A DNA stretch of 64,000 nt from Laccaria trichodermophora (lineage: Eukaryota; Basidiomycota; Agaricomycetes; Agaricales; Hydnangiaceae), in assembly GCA_018417955.1 (NCBI GenBank), contig JACTVC010000005.1, forward strand, positions 434,001-498,000, in the 5' to 3' direction. Under the pieces are notes generated by a model. It was not told the DNA's origin and did no database searches. It was given only the letters and a program-made list of their open reading frames with translations. Shown one piece after another: positions 57,091 to 64,000 of the stretch (the first letter of the stretch is position 1; each line of letters begins with the position of its first letter). The translations under genes and the position numbers were made by a program.

Positions 57091-60000
57091 ATGGCCCCCT
57101 CGAGCTCGCTGTCTTCAACGGCGACCTCGGTGCAAGTTGGTCAGTGCTTTATGGAAACGCTATGTATGCTTCTGTTACTTACATTTTATAGCCCTTCGCA
57201 TTCGCCCTCCCACCACGCAAGACTCAACCTCCATCCCCACTCGTTTCCAACGTTCAGTCATTCAAACGACCTCTTCCACTTCGGTCTCGATCGAAACACC
57301 CTCTAATGCCTCTGGAAGTACAGGTTCTCCCTCGGTACCAACTGCTCTCCCAGGCTCGGCTGCGAAAAAGCAAGTCTTCACATTTGACCAAGTGCATCCC
57401 CCACCCACCACCCAATATGACCTCTTTGAGTCGACCGCAAAACCGCTTGTATCTCGCTTTACGGAGGGGTTTAATTGTACTATCCTTGCGTATGGCCAGA
57501 CGAGTAGTGGGAAAACATTCACGATGACTGGCATCGACCTCGAGGCGGACCCTTCCGATCCTAACAACGGGATGGGTATTATCCCCAGAGCAGTTTCACA
57601 CATCTTTTCACGCGCAAAGCAACTGAAAGAGGAGCGAGGGGGTGCATGGAACTACAATATCAAGGGCTCGTTTGTGGAAGTATATAACGAAGATCTTATT
57701 GACCTCTTAGGCTCGGACGACGCGACTGGGGTTAAGCGGGAGGTGCAAATACGAGAGGATAAAGAGGGTCACATCATCTGGGGCGGCCTGCGCGAGGTTA
57801 ATGTGAGAAACGCGAGCGAAGTTATGACGTACGCTTCTATTCATTTCTCAGAGGTGGTTTGCGCATTGACAAATCCATCCAATGCTCCTCAGTCTCCTCC
57901 GCAAAGGCACGTCAATACGGCGTACAAATGAGACGGACATGAATGCTCAATCATCTCGATCGCATGCCATTTTCTCCCTCACTCTAACGCAGAAGAAATA
58001 TTCAGGCTCTGGACCACCGCCTCGATCACCATCACCCCTTCCACCAGCTGGACGATCTCCCTCGAGACTTACTCGACCAGGATCTATGTATGTTGGTGGA
58101 TCTTCTGCTGCCGCGGGCCATGTGGGTTCCCCTACCTTTGGTCGTCCTTCGACTCCTAGCTTCTCCTCAGCCCTAAGTAGGGGAGGACTTCGTCCTGCCA
58201 GCTCTTTGGGGCATGCTGGAGAGCGTCCAGGAAGTGGGGATGATGGCCTAGGTGAATGGGTGACAATTGTATCAAAGTTTCATTTCGTTGACTTGGCTGG
58301 TTCCGAGAGGGTGAGTTTAACTCCAATATCGTTCATCTGACATATTCACATGGTATGGGAAACAGTTAAAACGTACCGCTGCGGCTGGTGAACGTATCAA
58401 GGAAGGAATATCGATCAATAGTGGCCTTCTCGCGCTAGGGAACGTCATCTCTGCACTCGGTGACCCTGCAAGGGCAAAATCTAACACTGCGACTCACGTT
58501 CCATATCGCGATTCAAAGCTTACGCGACTTCTTCAAGATTCCTTGGGAGGCAATGCTCATACTCTCATGATTGCTTGCGTCAGTCCTGCAGAATGGAATG
58601 CTGGCGAAACCATCAATACGCTTAAATACGCAAACCGTGCCAGAAACATCAAAAATCGCGCAGTTGTCAATGAAAAGGAGGATGGCTGGGATGACACTGA
58701 GTGGTTACAAGGCACCATCATCCGTCTGAGGAAGGAAGTGAAAGCCCTCAAGGAAGGTGGGACAGTGCAAGCCTCTAACAGCCAACCTGAGGTGGTTGAG
58801 GGTGCAGGAAAGAAGGTGCTTGCCCAATACACACAATTGCAGAATAACTACGAAGATCTTCGGGAGAAGTTTGTCGAGAGGACAGAGGAGCTCACTCGTC
58901 TGAGAAGGGAACTTGGTGAGAGGCATCGAAGTAGCATTGCGGGCTCTGGGACAGGCACTGCGAAGTACGAAGAGATTGTTGGTCCCGTTATCGAGGAATA
59001 CGAGAAGACAATCGCGGCCATGGAAGCCGAACTTACTCTCAATCGGGCTGCCTTGCGACATACCAACGAGATGGTTGAGGAAAAGGATGATGAGTTAGGG
59101 GCCCTTGCAGAAAGGCATGCTGCTACCGAACTCTACGTCGAAGAACTCAGAAGCCGGGTTGCTAAATTGACCGAAAGAGAAGCTTCTACTGAGGTAAGAT
59201 TGCCAACTCAAATCAATAATCTATTACGAAACATGATTTTTAGGCTTATGTACGCGATCTTGAGGAGAAGATGAAGGTCTACGACGAAACGACTGTTACC
59301 TCCAGTGAATCAATGTCTGACCTCAAGCGTGAAATCATTCGTTTCAAAGATGCGGAAGCCCAGTCTGGAAAGTATATTGCGGATCTTGAAGCTCGACTTG
59401 CGAAGTCTGATGAGTCAATTCTTGGACTTCAGCAGTCGGTAGAGAGGTTAGAGCAGGAATGCGAAAGAAGATGTGATGAAGTCGAAACCCTGCAGTCCCG
59501 ATTAGAGCTATTTAGGCAAGATGGCGAGAGTTGGCGCACCCATCTAGAAGATAGGGAGCGAAAAGTCAAAGCTCTGGAGGAGAAGATGTTAGACTGGGAG
59601 CGTAAAAAACAAGATGCCAGCGAAGCTAGGGTTCGGTTGGGTGGCGTGGTTGGAGAAGTTATCTCCGCCAGAAGGAGTTTGGAAGTTGACCTTGCAAGCT
59701 CGATCTCTGTCTCGCCAGCCACTCCATTGGACGAAACTCCGCCTCCCTTGCCCGCTACCAACTCGGAGGAGGCACTCGAAGCTCAGCTGCTTTCACTACA
59801 GCAGACACATACGGCTACTCTCGCAGACCTTTCGTCGGTAACCACGAAATACCGTGACGCTCTTCGAGAAATATCCGACTTGGCCGCACAAATTCAGGAG
59901 GCGAAACTCAATTCTAATAGCGCGGAGTCCAGTACCGATTCACCTTCGCTGGACAAAGCGAACGATATACCGCCAATTAGAAGGAGAGTGGCAACGAGCA

Positions 60001-63000
60001 GAGTACGAGATATTAACGAACCGCAACTCAATAACTCTGGACGTCGGCATTTTTTCCGACAGGCGGCCTCGGTGGATTCGCTTCACGCCAGGTAAGCGCT
60101 ACCCTTGAGGTCTTTTGAGATCTCATTGATGATATTTGTATCCAGGTCGCTATCGCAATCACAGTCGCTCTCGCAGGAGCTATCCTCGCTGCACTCGCGC
60201 AAAACTTCATTCTCCAGTCATGGAACAGGAAGCTCCCACTCTCCATCTAATTCCCACTCTTATTTTTCCTCAACCACTTCGCAATCCCTCGCTTCCCGCC
60301 CTAACCTGTCAATTTCCTTACCAAGTGTTTCCCCAACTGCTCCCTCAAATGAACGCTCTGTGTTCAGTTTAGAAAAGGAAATTATGCGATTGCAAGAAGT
60401 TCTCAAAGAAAGAGAAGCGGAGATATCGCTGCTGGAGGGGTCGTTAAAGGAGCGACAAGAGCAGGATCTTGCGCAAGGCGGCGTTTCAACCGAACAATCA
60501 GCTTCTTCGATGGTGAATGGTAATGCGTTACCTCTTGATACAACATTGTCCCCAAAGACCATGAACCAGTTCGATAACATCAGGAAAAGTATTGTCTTGG
60601 AAAGCGATAATGGTGCTGCTCCACGGGAAGGATCTTCAGTATATTCCGAAGATGATTCATTAGAACGACTCAACGAACTTATGCTGTAAGGATCGTTGTC
60701 CTCTGCCCACTTCAAAGCATCGCTGATATTTCCTAGATCGATGGCCCAGAAAGAGTCTCAGCATCGGCAGGTCGTCGATGACTTGCACACGCAACTGACC
60801 CACACTAGAAGGCAGCTTGATGATCTTACTACTCTTTCAAGAGATCAGGTACGTTTCGATGCTCCCCCACATGATACGTTTATAACTGATAACTCACAAG
60901 GCTGTGAACATGTCCATGGAACTTGAGTCCCTTCGAGGAAAATATCACGACGACCTCATTCTCCTGGAAGAAGGTCGCAAGCGTGAAGCTAGCCTCCTGG
61001 AATCTCTCGAGCAGGCGAAGGCGACTCACGCCCTTGACATTGAGCGGCTCCGTTCTGAACACGAACACGCGATGATCGAGAAGGGCGCAGACATTGACAA
61101 ACTTGTCTCCAGGCTGAAGGACGAACACAGTACCTCTGTTTCGATCCTTCGTGCTGAGTTGGAAACTGCGTCCACCGAACTTGAAAAAGCACTTCGTAAT
61201 CATGAAGCGTCTTTTGGGGCGCTCAAATCGGAACATGGCAAAGAACTCCAACGCCAAATGCAAGACGCTGACACGATCCTGACAAGCACTCGAAACGAAC
61301 ATCAGAAGGAACTGTCAAAAGTTCTCGCTGAGCATGCTGCAGCGCTCAGGCAGAAGGACGAAGAAGCTTCCCTGTCCCTACAAACGACGGAGGAAGAGTA
61401 TTACAATGCTCTTACCAAGCTTCGCGGAGACCAGGCTGAGGCTCTCAAAAGCCTCACTGCCGAAACAGCTGCCACAATTGAGCGTTTACGAGAAGAGCAC
61501 GCTGGCGAGTTGCGAATATTAGAGATTGCTCGAGAGGGTTCCATATCAGAATCAGAGTCATCACGGAACCTTGCACTCAGAGACCTGCAAGAAGAACATG
61601 CTGCAGCGATTCTAAGGAAGGATAACTCATTTGCGGAGGAAATGGAGAACGTGAAGGCTGGCCATCTTCGAGAGCTGAAAGCTCAAGAAGACGACTACGC
61701 ATTGCAGTTCGACAGACTCAAGCTTGAGCATGAAACCACCATGGCGAAGCTCAAAAGCGAGTGGAGGTTGGAGGTTGATCGTTTAAACGCCGCTTTAGTG
61801 AAGGAACAAAACGAGGCGGTGTCTGCTGCTCTACAATATCAACGCGACGCGGATGCTGCGATTCGAACAGTCCAGGAGCAACAAGCGTTAGTCTTGGCGG
61901 AATTTGAGCGTGGGCATCAGGAAGAAGTTGCGGCACTCCAAAAATCACACAATGCTGCGCTCGAAGAGGCAATTGCGAAAGCTGATGCGTTGCTGTCAGA
62001 GCAAACGCGAGCCCAAGCAGAAGGGATAACCTCAGTCAGAGATCAACATCAAGCGGAGATTTCGCGTCTAGAATCAACTCTGAGCACTGTTCATGCAGAG
62101 TACCACCAACGCCTAGAAAATATGCAATCTGAGAGCAGTCGATTATTGGCCGAAGTGCAAAGTAATCACACTGCTGTCCTAGAAGAACATCGCGAATCAC
62201 TCAAGAAAATGCAGACTGAAAACAGTCAACTGCGTGCTGAAGAACAAAGTCGACAGGCCTCCGTTCTTGATGAGCATCGCCAGGCCCTTGATATCATGCG
62301 CTCTGAGAGCGATAGATTGCTGACGGAAGAGCAAAACCGCCATTTTGCTGCGCTCGAAGATTTGAAGAGCAAACATTCTGAAGAGTGCCGGACACTCCAG
62401 GAGCAGTATGACTCAATCGTCAAGGAGTTGGACGCCCACAAAGTTGGAGCCGAGGAGCTTACTCTGCTTCGTGAGCAAACCCGAGAGACACAGGAGCGCG
62501 AGATTGGTATCAAGGGTGATATTATCTCGACCATGGAGCGGCAACTAACAGCCGTTGGTAATGAACGGGATGATTTAGAAGCCGAGGTTGCGAGACTTCG
62601 TGCAGATTTAAACAAAACCCGTGGAGAACAGTCCAAACTTATCCAGGAGGCATCAAAGCGTGAATCCCTTGTTCTCGAGCTTGAGCGCCATCGCTCCGTG
62701 CTGGCGGAATTGCAGGAGACCCTCCAAAAGGTCAAGGATGAGAAGGACACTCTGCAGACGGAGAAGAATCGGTCTGATTCACTCATTCGCGATCTCCAGG
62801 CTCAGATCGCCCGCAGCGCCTCACCTCCTAACGGCGCTCGTTCACCAGATAGAGCCATAGGGTACCCGAGAGGTTCTCTGCCCGCTATCAAACTCCCTCC
62901 GCCGACTCCCCCTCCCTCTGTCCCCCCGCCTCCTGCACCTCGCTCAGCCAGTTCACAACATGTCAACGGCGACTCGAACCTTAGCACCTCCTCCCAAGCT

Positions 63001-63583
63001 TCTTCCGCCTTCACGTCAGCTTCATCCTCGAGAGAATCGCAGCCTGAGTCGCCATCGACGTCCGTTGGACATGTAACTCCCGTTGGTGCTAATGGCTTTG
63101 GCTCTATTGATCACAAACTCTCTCTAAAAATGGAGCAACAAGCTAAGCAGATTGACGAGCAAGAGGCAATGATTAAGACTCTCAATAAGCAATTAACTCA
63201 TTGCGAGAGTGACCTTCAAACTCACATGGACCTCGTCACCACGCTGGAGACTTCACTCGGTGATTCCGAGAAAAATCGTGAGTTTTTTCTAGCTACATTC
63301 TAATTTTACATTGATCCTTGTGAAAGTGCGAAAGGCGCGCATGCAAGCAACCGAACTAGCACGCGAAAGAGATACGCTTAACAGCAAACTGGAAAGCCTA
63401 CGGAACGAACTGACCGAAGCCAAACGAGAAGTCGTCACTGTCAGAAGATCAGTTGTGGAAGAGAAGCAATCTCTTGAACAACGGCTTGACGAGGAAAGGA
63501 AAGCCAAGGAACGAGCGCGACAACAACTTGATTCACGGATGGAAGAGCTGCAGAAGCGAAAATCCAAATTTGCTTGCCTATAG
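57091..63583 (+). CDS. Kinesin-4 family motor protein (KIF4/chromokinesin-like)
   Basis: Microtubule motor of about 2,000 residues. The motor domain is complete: VALRIRPP (after intron 1), [12 protein letters not shown] (P-loop), [13 protein letters not shown] (switch I), FVDLAGSER (switch II), [35 protein letters not shown] and [11 protein letters not shown]. The latter group and [13 protein letters not shown] match kinesin-4 best. A Ser/Pro-rich insertion of about 85 residues (58002-58255) separates switch I from switch II. The tail is coiled coil, interrupted by Ser-rich (60140-60350) and Pro-rich (62815-63090) stretches. It has about eight introns; the last joins SEKN to LRKARMQAT at 63351. 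ATG at 57091 gives MAPSSSLSS. The final exon stops at 63581-63583. Confidence 0.92.
62113..62373 (+). repeat. Three 87-base tandem repeats inside the kinesin tail
   Basis: Units at 62113-62199, 62200-62286 and 62287-62373 each encode 29 residues of the pattern L-x-x-M-x-[ST]-E-[SN]-x-x-L-x-x-E-x-Q, the first two ending in L-x-E-H-R-x-[SA]. The DNA has diverged more than the protein pattern. Confidence 0.75.
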
Positions 63584-64000
63584 CCCTTGGATTCCGACCT
63601 TCCTTTTTCTTGAATCTGTACGACTGCTTCGTTTGCTTATGTCTTTTTATGATTCCTGGAATGTATGTACCCAGGCTGTTGACCTCACACATTAATGTAG
63701 ATACCCTGATTTTTATACTTGACCTTTTGATACCTCCTATGTTTCGAGTGCCGGATATATGCGTTCCGTGTTCAATGTAGGCCCGGTGATCGACCCGCAT
63801 ATCGAAAAGTCACAACCCAACCAAAATGTCAGAAAAATTGCCTGCACCCCGAAAACCTTATCTCTTGCTGTCCTCGTCTTGACCATGTCTTTGGGGGCCT
63901 CGCCAGCGCCCACCTTACCATGCTTTTCCATGCAAGGCAAAGTAAGCGATTCTCAACCCTTGTCACCTGTCCTCTCTAAAGTTTGCTAGGTGTGCATGGT
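63584..64000. other. Downstream of kinesin; possible start of a further gene
   Basis: The first part is kinesin 3' untranslated sequence. At 63826 an ATG in the context CAACCAAAATGTC begins MSEKLPAPRKPYLLL, which stops after 18 residues unless spliced; a weak donor GTCTTG at 63875 and acceptor CATGCAAG near 63940 could continue it past the window. This may be the first exon of a plus-strand gene, but nothing identifies it. Confidence 0.25.

Noticed and set aside
57182..57306. Plus-strand frame 57091-57306 continuing past kinesin exon 1
   Set aside because: Reads through the intron; splicing at 57139 restores VALRIRPP of the motor domain.
62226..62786. 186-residue Ser/Arg/Cys-rich frame antisense to the kinesin tail
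   Set aside because: Mirror of a Glu/Leu/Arg-rich coiled-coil coding sequence; no independent evidence.
1..64000. Biosynthetic gene cluster, CRISPR array, prophage, rRNA or tRNA genes
   Set aside because: No tailoring or backbone enzymes are grouped, no regularly spaced repeats, no phage genes and no cloverleaf with an internal B box that I could confirm; a covariance search for tRNAs would be decisive.

Overview
The window looks like nuclear DNA of a basidiomycete fungus, most likely an agaricomycete. Nearly every gene is broken by short introns (about 45-60 bases) with GT..AG ends and pyrimidine-poor acceptors. Genes are packed on both strands with 70-600 base gaps, and the encoded proteins are typical fungal housekeeping proteins. 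I see no operons, CRISPR arrays, rRNA or convincing tRNA genes. Gene coordinates run from start codon to stop codon of models I spliced by eye, so they include introns.

Layout. 1-1546: no gene, but a 774-base non-autonomous Tc1/mariner-type element with 29-base perfect terminal inverted repeats. 1547-4312: an aldo-keto reductase (minus) divergent from ribosomal protein uL30/L7 (plus). 4467-6868: beta-carbonic anhydrase, then a membrane-anchored inositol polyphosphate 5-phosphatase. 7219-11629: an orphan coiled-coil protein (minus) whose start lies 67 bases from that of the SNW/SKIP splicing factor (plus), then Tim54. 11723-17775: the meiotic helicase MER3/HFM1 (minus), sharing a 160-base E-box promoter with CKS1 (17936-18414). 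18657-22904: insulin-degrading-enzyme-like M16 protease. 23235-26801: a large single-span membrane protein I cannot place. 26986-30854: RPA1 and indoleamine 2,3-dioxygenase. 31902-35930: 3-hydroxyisobutyryl-CoA hydrolase divergent from tubulin cofactor E. 36358-42159: a two-RRM SR-like protein, cysteine desulfurase NFS1, a NECAP-like endocytic protein and COP9 subunit CSN8. 43561-46700: UBLCP1-like proteasome phosphatase and a NUDT19-like Nudix hydrolase. 46917-48839: a secreted type-B carboxylesterase. 49263-51936: CWF19L1/Drn1. 52118-56423: a class I/II aminotransferase divergent from arginase. 57091-63583: a very large kinesin-4.

Most genes are unrelated in function, as usual in fungal chromosomes, but some neighbours may be co-regulated. 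The aminotransferase/arginase promoter carries five GATA cores in 40 bases, including a 17-base palindrome, which fits nitrogen control of arginine use. MER3/CKS1 and SNW/coiled-coil share very short divergent promoters.

I did not find a complete undescribed system. The most interesting signals are the GATA palindrome, a set of GC-AG introns (two in MER3, one in the SR protein, one in arginase), two 10-base microexons, the long insertion inside the kinesin motor domain with a histidine-marked repeat in its tail, and the unplaced membrane protein.
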